This document shows positions 26,005 to 34,004 of a stretch of 64,000 nt of DNA, in pieces; the stretch's first letter is position 1; every line of letters starts with the position of its first letter. The notes under the pieces are model-generated. The model made no database searches. It saw only the letters and a list, made by a program, of their open reading frames with translations, and had not been told where the DNA came from. Source of the DNA: Bacteroidota bacterium (GTDB lineage: Bacteria; Bacteroidota; Bacteroidia; Bacteroidales; UBA10428). Location of the stretch: assembly GCA_016699695.1 (NCBI GenBank), contig CP065006.1, positions 2,046,001 through 2,110,000 on the forward strand, written 5' to 3'. The position numbers and the translations under genes are program-made.

Positions 26005-27732
26005 ATGAATCATTCGGACGTAATAAAAAGAAAGAATAGGAAGTTCCTAAAAAAAACATATTATCTAAAACTAATATTCTATCCTTTAATAGCTTTTATA
26101 GGTAACTCCGAAATAATTCTTTTTTTTGAGAAACCAATAGATTGGATAATAAGGTTATTTGGTGTCAATAAGAGTGTTCATACATTTATAAAACATAGAG
26201 ATTTTGCTAAATGGTTCAAAGGTGAGTTTACTAAAAATACAGGAGACAAAATACTTTTAATACCAACACAAGTAGGTGCCAATAGTAATTTTATTCTTCT
26301 AAATCTTTTATTCTCAAAATACTTTCAGCAAAAAGGTTTTAAGCCTATATTGTTTGTTTGTAATTCTTCTGTCGAAATTTGCATGAAAGAGACCTACTTC
26401 AAAAATCGCTCAAAGAATCCCAATTTTTGTAGAGAGTGTTTTCATGGTTATAATAAAATCCGTAAAAGCACTGGAATTGAAATTCTGATGATGAATGATT
26501 TTTTTGATGATTATTTAAAAGTCTATTGGATTGAACAAATTGCTATAATTGAAAAAATAGAGTCATTAACTGATTGCAAGAATTTTGAGTATTCCGGTTT
26601 TGGAATTGGGGTTGTTGCTGAGAAAAACGTCTTACGTTATTTATTGCAAGGTAAATTTTATAATGTTCCGTATGAAATTGATATATACAAAAAAATACTA
26701 AAAGCCAGTGTTAAGCATTTTCTAATTATAAAGAAGCTATTTGAAACAAGGCTAATTAATAATTCAATCTTAGCAAATGGCACTCTTGCATTCGAGTCAA
26801 TATATAGGGAGTTCTGCCACAGAAATAATGTAAATTACATTACTTATGAGACATTTACAGGAAGCAATAGTGTTATTTACAAAAAAAACGATGAGGTTAT
26901 GAATTTATCCTGGCCTAATGAGTGGTCCGTTTTTAAAAAAAATACAATACTAAATAAACAAATAATAGATGCTGTAGAAAAATTTTTCTCCAGTTTGCAA
27001 TCAGGAAATGGTATATATACCAAATGGAATGCTGAACACGAAACGGACAAGCTTAAAGGAGTAAAACGTTACGCTTGCCTATTTACAAATCTTAATATTG
27101 ATACTGCTGTATTAAGCAAGCACAACATTTTTATTGATATGGAGGATTGGATTATTTCAGTTATTGATTTTTGGGAAAGAAGTGTCAATGGTTTAACGCT
27201 TGTTATAAGAGTCCATCCTGCAGAGGTTAAGCATAGAACAGCAACTGCTGAATTTATGGGCGATAGAATAAAAAAACACATTAAGACAAATGACATTATT
27301 CTTCTCGATTCAACCGATAAAGTCAATTCATATGTTTTATTAAAGGGTATGGAATTTTCAATGGTTTACTCAAGCACAATTGGATTAGAAACAGCTTTTT
27401 TAGGTAAACCTTGTTTAGTTGCAGGCATGCCATATTATAGGAATCATTCCTTCATATTGTCTCCATCCAGTAATGAAGAATATTTTCAAACTTTAGGAAA
27501 GTTAATTTCTGGTCAATTCGTTTTCAAAATCGACCGAAATGAACTATTTAAATTGGTTTATTTCACTTTTTTTGAGCGAACTAAGATGCTTAAGGGAATT
27601 AAGCTGTCAACTCCTAATGGTGAGTGTAATTCAATATATTCAGCCCCTGAAATAATGATCAATGAAAATAGGAAGTTTTTTGAAGACTTTTACAATGAAC
27701 TTATTAATAAAGACACATTTGAAATGCAGTAA
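26005..27732 (+). CDS. Putative capsule-type GT-B glycosyltransferase
   Basis: The 575-residue protein has no family I can name with certainty, but its C-terminal half looks like a KpsS/KpsC or CDP-glycerophosphotransferase-like GT-B fold. TLVIRVHPAEV is followed about 60 residues later by MVYSSTIGLETAFLGKPCLV and then GMPYYRNHSF, in the region where these transferases bind nucleotide sugar. The N-terminal half has ILLIPTQVGANSNFILLNLL and a four-residue cysteine pair (NFCRECFHG). It follows the flippase gene by 5 bp and precedes Wzy, so transfer of a sugar or nonulosonate to the repeat unit is the likely job. Acceptor and donor are unknown. Confidence 0.65.
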   Translation: MNHSDVIKRKNRKFLKKTYYLKLIFYPLIAFIGNSEIILFFEKPIDWIIRLFGVNKSVHTFIKHRDFAKWFKGEFTKNTGDKILLIPTQVGANSNFILLNLLFSKYFQQKGFKPILFVCNSSVEICMKETYFKNRSKNPNFCRECFHGYNKIRKSTGIEILMMNDFFDDYLKVYWIEQIAIIEKIESLTDCKNFEYSGFGIGVVAEKNVLRYLLQGKFYNVPYEIDIYKKILKASVKHFLIIKKLFETRLINNSILANGTLAFESIYREFCHRNNVNYITYETFTGSNSVIYKKNDEVMNLSWPNEWSVFKKNTILNKQIIDAVEKFFSSLQSGNGIYTKWNAEHETDKLKGVKRYACLFTNLNIDTAVLSKHNIFIDMEDWIISVIDFWERSVNGLTLVIRVHPAEVKHRTATAEFMGDRIKKHIKTNDIILLDSTDKVNSYVLLKGMEFSMVYSSTIGLETAFLGKPCLVAGMPYYRNHSFILSPSSNEEYFQTLGKLISGQFVFKIDRNELFKLVYFTFFERTKMLKGIKLSTPNGECNSIYSAPEIMINENRKFFEDFYNELINKDTFEMQ

Positions 27733-27771
27733 ATTTACTTTTGATTTTTTTGAATCAAAAGTAAATTTACT
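27728..27771. terminator. Perfect 19-bp AT-rich hairpin at a gene end
   Basis: AGTAAATTTACTTTTGATT (27728-27746) pairs perfectly with its inverse at 27753-27771 around the loop TTTTTG. The left arm includes the TAA stop of the preceding glycosyltransferase gene. No T tract follows on the plus strand, so it may be an mRNA-stabilising or processing hairpin, an attenuator target, or a weak terminator rather than a standard one. It sits at the edge where base composition changes. Confidence 0.6.
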
Positions 27772-27850
27772 TGGAAAAATTTCTACTCTTACTATTGAAG
27801 AAATTATTGTAAAACAAGGCATTAATAAATACTTTGTGTTGGACTAAAAT

Positions 27851-29140
27851 ATGGGAGAAATTATTCTATATGCATTTTTTCTTTTTCTCCTTTATTGGGT
27901 CATTACTAAACGTGCTGATTTTATATATTTCATTCCATTTTTCGGACTTGGCATGGATATGTCATTTAACGTCTTTGTTGGATTTGGTATCCCAGCCTAT
28001 GTAAGGGGCGTTGTCTTTTTTATTTACTTTTTTTCCGCACACAAATACATAACCACCAACCGCTTTTTTCTGCCTTTTTACCTCTTTTTCTTCTGGATAT
28101 CTTTTCTGCTTACACAGTCCGCCGAGTTATTATACTCTTTTAAGGCCGTGATACAGGTTGTGTTTTCAATGCTCACTTTTATTGTAGCCTATAATTATTT
28201 TAATACACAGCAAAAATTGTTTCGCCTTCTGCACAGTTTGTTTTGGGTGGTTGTAGTAGCCATTGTAGCTACTTCATTGGGCTATTTGTTTGGCATCGGG
28301 AGATCGTTTGATTACCTTGGTAAAAATGATGTAGAGGAGGATGTTATCGGTTTGCTTGGCAGTAGCGGCTTGTATGGGCCGGGTATTGTAATTGCCCTGG
28401 TGCCTCTGATTTTAAAAACTAAGCCGCCAAAGTACCAGAAAATATTGTTGCCCATACTAAGCATTGTGCTTTATATTTTTATGTTGCTTACCATTCGTCG
28501 AACAGTGATTATGATACCCATAATTGGTTTGTTTGGGTTACTTTTTTTTCATCGTCATAAGGCGCAAATAATTAAGGTTTTTATTTTATTAATAGCCTTT
28601 TTGTTAGTTACTTATCCATTGTACGAACAGGTTTTGCTGCAACGATTTGAGATGAGAAAAAAGCAAGGACGCTTTGAAGAAGATTTTTATAAAACAGAAG
28701 GGCGATACCTCGAAAATGTCGAAATATGGGAACAAATAACCAGCTTTGAAGAACCCGCCAGGATTCTATTTGGATTAGGGAATAAAATTTTTGCCGAAAA
28801 CATCAGCGACAAGGCTATTGCAGGCCGAATGTACCACACCGATTTTGCAAAATTGTTTTATGGAGTAGGTATTTTTGGAATAATCTTGTATGTTTTTATT
28901 TATTTAACTTTATTTCTCTGGCTTTACAGGGTGCCCGATGAGGCCCGGTATGCTGAATACAAAGCAGCGATGTTTGCCATTTTTCTCATATTGGTGTTTG
29001 TGTCCATCAATGGCAGCATCAATATTATCACTTACCGTTCCATTGCTTTTTTGCTTTTAGGAGCGCTTATGGGTTTTGTGCGTTCTGAACGCTTACGGGA
29101 GGTAAGGGGTAAATTATTGTACCAAAAAGAAAATACGTAA
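27851..29140 (+). CDS. Wzy-like O-antigen polymerase or ligase
   Basis: The 429-residue integral membrane protein has about 10-12 hydrophobic helices and a large loop between about residues 260 and 335 (QRFEMRKKQGRFEEDFYKTEGRYLENVEIW), the layout of Wzy/WaaL proteins. GRYLENVEIWEQI followed by LFGLGNKIF resembles the G-R-x-x-x-W...G-x-G pattern of O-antigen polymerases. With Wzx and Wzc nearby, polymerisation of the repeat unit is more likely than ligation. It follows the hairpin at 27728-27771 and has moderate base composition, unlike the AT-rich genes just before it. Confidence 0.82.
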   Translation: MGEIILYAFFLFLLYWVITKRADFIYFIPFFGLGMDMSFNVFVGFGIPAYVRGVVFFIYFFSAHKYITTNRFFLPFYLFFFWISFLLTQSAELLYSFKAVIQVVFSMLTFIVAYNYFNTQQKLFRLLHSLFWVVVVAIVATSLGYLFGIGRSFDYLGKNDVEEDVIGLLGSSGLYGPGIVIALVPLILKTKPPKYQKILLPILSIVLYIFMLLTIRRTVIMIPIIGLFGLLFFHRHKAQIIKVFILLIAFLLVTYPLYEQVLLQRFEMRKKQGRFEEDFYKTEGRYLENVEIWEQITSFEEPARILFGLGNKIFAENISDKAIAGRMYHTDFAKLFYGVGIFGIILYVFIYLTLFLWLYRVPDEARYAEYKAAMFAIFLILVFVSINGSINIITYRSIAFLLLGALMGFVRSERLREVRGKLLYQKENT

Positions 29141-29145
29141 AACAG

Positions 29146-30858
29146 ATGCATTTTTTTCTTAGCAAAACAGGGAAGAGCAATCACAGTCATCATTTTTTTC
29201 TTGAAGGGTATTATTTGCATTACACACCGGATGCAAAAAACCTTCACCGCGAAGTTCTGATCGAAACCGATGAACGCTTAATTATAGGCGATGTAAACCA
29301 AACATTCTATGCAGCTGTATCGGCAGATCCTACACGACAAAACATTGAAATCCACATTAAAAGCCTGAGCAATGGATACCTTTTACTGGCGGATAAAAAG
29401 GAAAAGTCTTTCTACGTTTATACCGATATTTTTGGGTTCTATTCTCTGTTTTTACTCGAAAAGGATAATGGGATTTATCTATCCTCAGAATTTCGAGATC
29501 TGATAGAACATTCAAGCAAAAAAGAAAATGTTTTTGCCCTGCTCGATATTCTGTTGTTTAACTATACGCTCCTGGATCGCACATTATTGGTAGATGTGAA
29601 ACGACTGCCGGGTGGTTCAAGGGTAGTATTATCAGGCGGGTCAGAAACCGAATGGAGTGTGCCTTATAATTATGCCGGCAATTTTCAACTAACTGCAAAG
29701 AGTTATAAAATCAATAGTCAGTTGTTTGCACAAAAATTGCAGCAAGCTGTTTTACAAGAAATTTCAACAGAAATCCCCAATTTTATTTCCATGACAGGAG
29801 GCTTCGATTCAAGGGCTATCCTGGCGAGTTTGGTACATAACAAACAGGATATTAATACAATAACCTATGGTCAGCCTGGAAATATTGAATCAGAAACACT
29901 CAAGTCCTTTATTGGACAATTTGCCAAAGGGCAGCTCTCGCTTTTACTCGATGAGCACTATTTAGAACAATTACCCGTGATATTTGAGCACTTTCTGGAG
30001 AAAAACCTCGATAATCCTGTTTTTTTTAACCTTGTCGAATACGAACAGTATTCAGCGCACATGCCTCCCGCGAATTTGATTATAGGTTTTATGGGGGGTG
30101 AAATTATTAATGGCCAGGCACTGGGTGCAGAAGTTACTTTTACTCGTTTTGCAGCACGTCTTTTACAGGCTAAAGACTACCGCGAACTATTACCTGATTT
30201 CGAAGAAGCCATTCATTCAACAGGAATGCTTAATACAGATTATATCAACTCATTTTCTGAGGCTTATTTAAAAACACTTAGTCCCTATTTTGTGCAGGAA
30301 AACAATTTAAATATTCTGCAATTTGTAATTAACGAAGAATATGCGAAGTTCTTTGGTGCGGCAAATAAAGTGTTTAAAGCTTCCTTTAATGTAACAGTTC
30401 CGTTTATACAAGCTGATTTTCTTAATTTTTTGCTCAACTCGCAGATAAGTTTCTTGCGAAAAGCTCTCTTTAAGCAAAATCCATTGCGGAATGTGAAGTC
30501 AAAAATTCTCTTTGCCAGGGCAATTGCTTATTTGTGCCCTGCCTTAAAGCCAACCCGTTTCGACCGCTTATACAGGGTAAAGGACCTTTCCAGTATTTTT
30601 TTGTGGCCTCTGGCAGCCTATTACTATTTTTTGGTACATGCCTTTCGGAAAAGTAACAAGCAGTATACACGCACAACAGATTATTTGTTGTGGTACAAAA
30701 ATATTCTTTGGCCAGCATTAGAAAAACCATGCCCGTATTTAAACAAGGATATGGATAAAATAATCGATAAGTCATTTACGGTTCGTCAGAAACATCAATT
30801 ATACCGGTTGGCTGCTCTTATCCTATCACTTGATAAAATTAAGGCAATGGGTAAGTGA
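29146..30858 (+). CDS. Asparagine-synthetase-like enzyme
   Basis: The 570-residue protein has asparagine synthetase B architecture. An N-terminal Ntn-like domain (1-190) contains YTDIFGFYSLFL and an LPGGSRVVL segment, and a C-terminal AANH-type ATP-binding domain has the PP-loop SMTGGFDSRAILASL (usual S-G-G-x-D-S) near residues 214-228. The N-terminus is MHFFLSK, with no Cys-2, so the glutaminase activity of true AsnB should be absent. Related proteins occur in polysaccharide and peptide clusters and may form an amide on a uronic or nonulosonic acid using ammonia or an amine. It follows Wzy by 5 bp and is the last gene of the locus before the interrupted toxin-antitoxin pair. Confidence 0.75.
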   Translation: MHFFLSKTGKSNHSHHFFLEGYYLHYTPDAKNLHREVLIETDERLIIGDVNQTFYAAVSADPTRQNIEIHIKSLSNGYLLLADKKEKSFYVYTDIFGFYSLFLLEKDNGIYLSSEFRDLIEHSSKKENVFALLDILLFNYTLLDRTLLVDVKRLPGGSRVVLSGGSETEWSVPYNYAGNFQLTAKSYKINSQLFAQKLQQAVLQEISTEIPNFISMTGGFDSRAILASLVHNKQDINTITYGQPGNIESETLKSFIGQFAKGQLSLLLDEHYLEQLPVIFEHFLEKNLDNPVFFNLVEYEQYSAHMPPANLIIGFMGGEIINGQALGAEVTFTRFAARLLQAKDYRELLPDFEEAIHSTGMLNTDYINSFSEAYLKTLSPYFVQENNLNILQFVINEEYAKFFGAANKVFKASFNVTVPFIQADFLNFLLNSQISFLRKALFKQNPLRNVKSKILFARAIAYLCPALKPTRFDRLYRVKDLSSIFLWPLAAYYYFLVHAFRKSNKQYTRTTDYLLWYKNILWPALEKPCPYLNKDMDKIIDKSFTVRQKHQLYRLAALILSLDKIKAMGK

Positions 30859-30932
30859 ATTGGCTTTAAGGCTAGCTGTTTCAGCATTTAAGGGGGTTAA
30901 CTCCTTGCGATTCAACAGCTGATAGGGTCAAA

Positions 30933-31121
30933 CTATTTCTCATAATGATACCGACAGCTATAGATTAAAATTTCTTCATCCCGATATTGATAAACCAGTC
31001 TGTGATCCAAATCAATCCTACGCGACCAATAACCAGCCAAATCATATTTTAATGCTTCAGGTTTCCCTTTCCCATCAAAAGGAGTTCTTTGAATATCTTT
31101 TACAAGTTCATTGATTTTTCG
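30933..31121 (-). pseudogene. yoeB: YoeB toxin, 3' fragment (split by IS66)
   Basis: On the minus strand this encodes KINELVKDIQRTPFDGKGKP, continuing through EALKYDLAGYWSRRIDLDHR and LVYQYRDEEILIYSCRYHYE-K, then stop at 30935-30933. It aligns with the last two thirds of the YoeB mRNA interferase and keeps the residues known to matter in E. coli YoeB: the Glu of GKPE, the Arg of HRLVY and the terminal His-Tyr. It has no start codon of its own because the IS66 element separates it from the 5' fragment at 33538-33620. Removing the element and one copy of the 8-bp duplication restores an 87-residue frame. Confidence 0.9.
31114..31121. repeat. Target site duplication of the IS66 element, left
   Basis: ATTTTTCG here is repeated exactly at 33538-33545 on the other side of the element. 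Eight base pairs is the duplication length characteristic of the IS66 family. Confidence 0.92.
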
Positions 31122-31167
31122 GTATCCCTACTACCAAGTAGGTATATAAAAATATATAGCCAGGGTA

Positions 31168-31182
31168 TACTTTTGGGGCATG
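31168..31182 (+). promoter_or_regulatory. TACTTTTG element next to the tnpA start, repeated before tnpC
   Basis: TACTTTTGGGGCATGA occurs at 31168 and again at 31951, each time with the ATG of the transposase gene 12 bp after its first base. TACTTTTG fits the TAnnTTTG -7 consensus, which would put the transcript start almost at the ATG. The GGGG could also serve translation. The second copy overlaps the tnpC start. Confidence 0.45.
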
Positions 31183-31512
31183 AGAAAGAACCAGAAGTAT
31201 ACACAGGAAGAGATGTACATGGCAATAGAGCTATGGAAAGAAAGCGGGATATCGCAGAAAAACTATTGTAATCAAAACCATCTTTCCTATAGTACCTTCA
31301 AGTACTGGTTTAATAAATACCAGAAGGATAGACATGGTAAAAAACCAGGATCAACAAAGTCATTTATACCTGTACATATACCTCAAACTATCACTACCCA
31401 CCTGCCGGAATCCAATACCGGGATGATATCTATAAGCTATCCAAATGGGGTTGTTGTAAATTGCCCTACCACTACGAGCATCGAGCAATTACGGGGACTA
31501 ATAAAGCTATAA
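31180..31512 (+). CDS. tnpA: IS66 accessory protein TnpA
   Basis: The 110-residue product is the small IS66 Orf1-type protein. Its N-terminal helix-turn-helix (YTQEEMYMAIELWKESGISQ, then KNYCNQNHLSYSTFKYWFNK) is the usual DNA-binding part, and the C-terminal half (GMISISYPNGVVVNC) is the conserved second domain ending in an L-x-x-L-I-x-L tail. IS66 transposition generally needs TnpA and TnpB with the TnpC transposase. It starts 58 bp inside the left end of the element. Confidence 0.88.
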   Translation: MRKNQKYTQEEMYMAIELWKESGISQKNYCNQNHLSYSTFKYWFNKYQKDRHGKKPGSTKSFIPVHIPQTITTHLPESNTGMISISYPNGVVVNCPTTTSIEQLRGLIKL

Positions 31513-31570
31513 GCAAATGTTTACCCTCTCATCCACCAATAAGTTCCACCTGTTCAGCCAGTAAGCCGAT

Positions 31571-31876
31571 ATGCGCAAGAGTTTTGATGGCCTGGCCGGA
31601 CTGGTGCAAAACAACCTGGAAAACAACCCATGTAGTGGGGATGTTTTTATATTCATCAATAAGCAGCGAAATAAGATAAAGCTATTGCACTGGCAGGGCA
31701 TTAGTTTTACACTTTATTACAAAAGGCTTGAGAAAGGCACATTCGAACTTCCAAGCTACGATGCCAACGTTGGCAGCATAACCATAGGCTATACCCAAAT
31801 GGTAATGATAGTGGATGGGTTAAGTATAAAAAACATCCAACGAAGAAAGCAATACCAGCCAAGCCTGGTTTCCTGA
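31571..31876 (+). CDS. tnpB: IS66 TnpB, shortened by an in-frame stop near the 5' end
   Basis: From ATG 31571 the 101-residue frame is a clear TnpB (IS66 Orf2): MRKSFDGLAGLVQNNLENNP, GDVFIFINKQRNKIKLLHWQ and YYKRLEKGTFELP are all family-typical. Normal TnpB has about 15-20 more residues before MRKxFDGL. Those residues are encoded in frame from ATG 31517 (MFTLSSTNKFHLFSQ) but a TAA at 31562-31564 separates them from the rest. Either translation restarts at 31571 or the gene carries a nonsense mutation. Confidence 0.8.
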   Translation: MRKSFDGLAGLVQNNLENNPCSGDVFIFINKQRNKIKLLHWQGISFTLYYKRLEKGTFELPSYDANVGSITIGYTQMVMIVDGLSIKNIQRRKQYQPSLVS

Positions 31877-31962
31877 TATTTATTAACAAAGCCTTGAAAC
31901 ATAGTGAATAACAAAGGTGGGCAAAAACCTTTACTGCAAAGCTATTTGCATACTTTTGGGGC

Positions 31963-33468
31963 ATGACTTTGACACCCGAAAATATAAGCTTTCAAGAGCT
32001 TGTTGAGATAAACAAAAAACAAGAATCTCAGATAAACCATTTGGAGTCACAAATCAGCCAAATGCAGTTCCAGATTGATCAGATGAACCGCTTGCTTTTC
32101 GGGGCAAAGAGAGAAAGGTTCATCCGCAACGCCGACGAAGCCCAACTTACCTTGCCCTTTGATGTGAAAGTGGAAGAAGCCCCTGAAAAAGAGCAGGAGG
32201 TTATCAGTTATGTACGGTCGAAAAATACCCACAGGGAACATCCGGGAAGGTTGCCCCTGCCATCACATTTACCAGTTGAAGAGATAGTTATAGAGCCTAA
32301 AGAAGATACAACAGGGTTAAAGTGCATTGGCAAAGAGGTAACCGACCAACTGGAACTTGTCCCGGCCAAACTGTACATCAAACGGTTTATCCGTCCAAGA
32401 TACATAAAGCCAACCGATGAAACTGCTTTAAACCATGTAGGCATTATAGCCGACCTGCCAACCTTTCCTATCGAAAAAGGCATAGCAGGCCCTGGTTTAC
32501 TGGCACAGATCATGGTTGATAAGTTTGTAGACCACCTGCCTATTTACAGGCAAATAGAACGGTTTAAAAGAGAAGGCATTCACATGCCATCCTCGACCCT
32601 TAATGGCTGGCAGGAATCGATATGTAATTTACTGGAACCACTTTATGATACCTTAAAACACAGGGTGCTCTCGCAAGGCTACTTACAGGTCGATGAAACC
32701 CCTATTCAGGTATTAGATAAAACGAAAAAGGGGAAAACACACCGTGGTTACCACTGGATATATTACAGCCCGCTTGAAAAGACTGTATTCTTCGACTATA
32801 ACAATGGGCGCTCCCGGGAAGGACCAACAAGGCTCCTGAAAAACTTCAAAGGTTATTTGCAAACCGATGGCTATAACGTATATGACATTTTCGGGAAGAA
32901 AGAACATATTACCCTGCTAAATTGCATGGCGCATGCCCGGCGTGGGTTCGAAAAAGCATTGGATTATGATAAACCCAAGGCTGAATATGCAATGGACATG
33001 TTCCAAAAACTTTATACCATAGAACAAAAAGCCAGAGATGAAAACCTTACCCAGCAGCAAAGGCATGAACTCAGGCTTGACCAGTCGCTGCCCATACTCA
33101 ACGAATTGGGCAAGTGGATAGTTGAAACATATAAAACCGAATTGCCAAAATCGGCCTTAGGCAAAGCACTGGCATATTGCATACCTCGTTGGGATAATTT
33201 ATTGGCATACTTAAATGACGGTTCATTGGAAATAGACAATAACCTGGCTGAAAATGCTATTCGACCAATAGCCCTTGGCAGAAAGAATTACCTGTTTGCC
33301 GGTTCCGAAAGAGGAGCTGAAAGGGCTGCCATGTTCTATTCTTTCTTCGGCACCTGTAAAAAGAACAATATAAACCCTTTTGAATGGCTAAGAAAAGTAT
33401 TGGAAGTTATACCCAACTATAAAGTAAACCAACTAACCGATTTGTTGCCGCAAAATTTTAAGCTGTAG
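31963..33468 (+). CDS. tnpC: IS66 transposase TnpC
   Basis: The 501-residue protein is the DDE transposase of the IS66 family. An N-terminal leucine-zipper-like coiled coil (residues 10-45) is followed by RLLFGAKRERF, a family marker. The DDE core contains GYLQVDETPIQVL (first Asp), GYLQTDGYNVYD (second Asp) and LEIDNNLAENAIRPIALGRK (Glu). The C-terminus FFGTCKKNNINPFEWLRKVL is the usual IS66 tail. The frame is intact and full length. Confidence 0.95.
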   Translation: MTLTPENISFQELVEINKKQESQINHLESQISQMQFQIDQMNRLLFGAKRERFIRNADEAQLTLPFDVKVEEAPEKEQEVISYVRSKNTHREHPGRLPLPSHLPVEEIVIEPKEDTTGLKCIGKEVTDQLELVPAKLYIKRFIRPRYIKPTDETALNHVGIIADLPTFPIEKGIAGPGLLAQIMVDKFVDHLPIYRQIERFKREGIHMPSSTLNGWQESICNLLEPLYDTLKHRVLSQGYLQVDETPIQVLDKTKKGKTHRGYHWIYYSPLEKTVFFDYNNGRSREGPTRLLKNFKGYLQTDGYNVYDIFGKKEHITLLNCMAHARRGFEKALDYDKPKAEYAMDMFQKLYTIEQKARDENLTQQQRHELRLDQSLPILNELGKWIVETYKTELPKSALGKALAYCIPRWDNLLAYLNDGSLEIDNNLAENAIRPIALGRKNYLFAGSERGAERAAMFYSFFGTCKKNNINPFEWLRKVLEVIPNYKVNQLTDLLPQNFKL

Positions 33469-33537
33469 TTACCCAAGCTAACACAAAGTAAACTTATCTG
33501 CAACATCTAACCATGACCTACTTGGTAGTAGGGATAC

Positions 33538-33545
33538 ATTTTTCG
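33538..33545. repeat. Target site duplication of the IS66 element, right
   Basis: This ATTTTTCG matches 31114-31121 exactly and abuts the right inverted repeat of the IS66 element. Confidence 0.92.
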
Positions 33546-33620
33546 GAGTATCTTTTTATCCTCTCTCTGCCATGATAGATAATCTTCCCAGGCATTTTTA
33601 GAAAACGTAATCCGCGTCAT
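33538..33620 (-). pseudogene. yoeB: YoeB toxin, 5' fragment (split by IS66)
   Basis: From ATG at 33620 the minus strand encodes MTRITFSKNAWEDYLSWQRE followed by DKKILRK, the start of YoeB, and then runs into the right end of the IS66 element (MYPYYQVGHG, stop). The ATG overlaps the yefM stop as ATGA, the usual coupled arrangement. The product would be a toxin of about 27 native residues without its catalytic end, so it should be inactive. Confidence 0.9.
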
Positions 33621-33871
33621 TCTTCAATCAAATCACTTACAACAGTCTTTCCCTCTTTCATCTGACGTATCGATTCATACAATCTGTCAGCATTGCTTTT
33701 GGAGCTTAACAGATGAACCGTCTCCATGATGGAGTTATACTCATCCAGGGATATCATGACAGTACCTTTACCTGTTTTTCTTTTTACAATCAGAGTCTCA
33801 TTATTATCCTCGATATCATCAAGGTATTTTTTTAATTGAGTCCTAAACTCAGAAAAATTTGCCGCAATCAT
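33617..33871 (-). CDS. yefM: YefM-family antitoxin
   Basis: The 84-residue protein belongs to the Phd/YefM antitoxin family. The N-terminal ANFSEFRTQLKKYLDDI is the DNA-binding part, TLIVKRKTGKGTVMISLDEY is the family signature, and ETVHLLSSKSNADRLYESI is the YefM-type toxin-binding region. It would neutralise YoeB and repress its own operon. It is intact and overlaps the yoeB start by 3 bp. Because yoeB is split by IS66, it is now an antitoxin without an active cognate toxin at this locus. Confidence 0.92.
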   Translation of the reverse strand: MIAANFSEFRTQLKKYLDDIEDNNETLIVKRKTGKGTVMISLDEYNSIMETVHLLSSKSNADRLYESIRQMKEGKTVVSDLIEE

Positions 33872-33900
33872 GCCTTTTGCTTTTGTTGATTATTAATTAG

Positions 33901-33916
33901 GTACAAATAGATGTAC
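33901..33916. promoter_or_regulatory. Candidate YefM operator palindrome
   Basis: GTACAAATAGATGTAC has GTACA and TGTAC half-sites separated by six bases and lies 30 bp upstream of the yefM start. The half-sites resemble the TGTACA cores of the E. coli yefM-yoeB operator, which supports an autoregulatory site. No single perfect TGTACA is present. Confidence 0.42.
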
Positions 33917-34004
33917 TTTATATTCGAATTGCAACTTTTGTTCCCTAACACCAATTTACATTTTAGCCAATTTTGTGGTGCTTTTTTAACTATTTGTCAG
34001 GTTG

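Larger units (their letters stand above)
31122..33537 (+). mobile_element. Complete IS66-family insertion sequence (2,416 bp)
   Basis: The ends are perfect 22-bp inverted repeats (31122-31143 and 33516-33537, both beginning GTATCCCTACTACCAAGTAG when read inward) and are flanked by an 8-bp duplication, ATTTTTCG. Inside are the three IS66 genes in order tnpA, tnpB, tnpC, all on the plus strand. The element interrupts yoeB. Perfect inverted repeats and duplication suggest a recent insertion, although tnpB has an early in-frame stop. Confidence 0.95.

Noticed and set aside
27662..27847. Plus-strand 61-residue frame across the hairpin between GT and Wzy
   Set aside because: It overlaps the GT gene end in another frame and is mostly hairpin sequence; no ribosome site or family match supports it.
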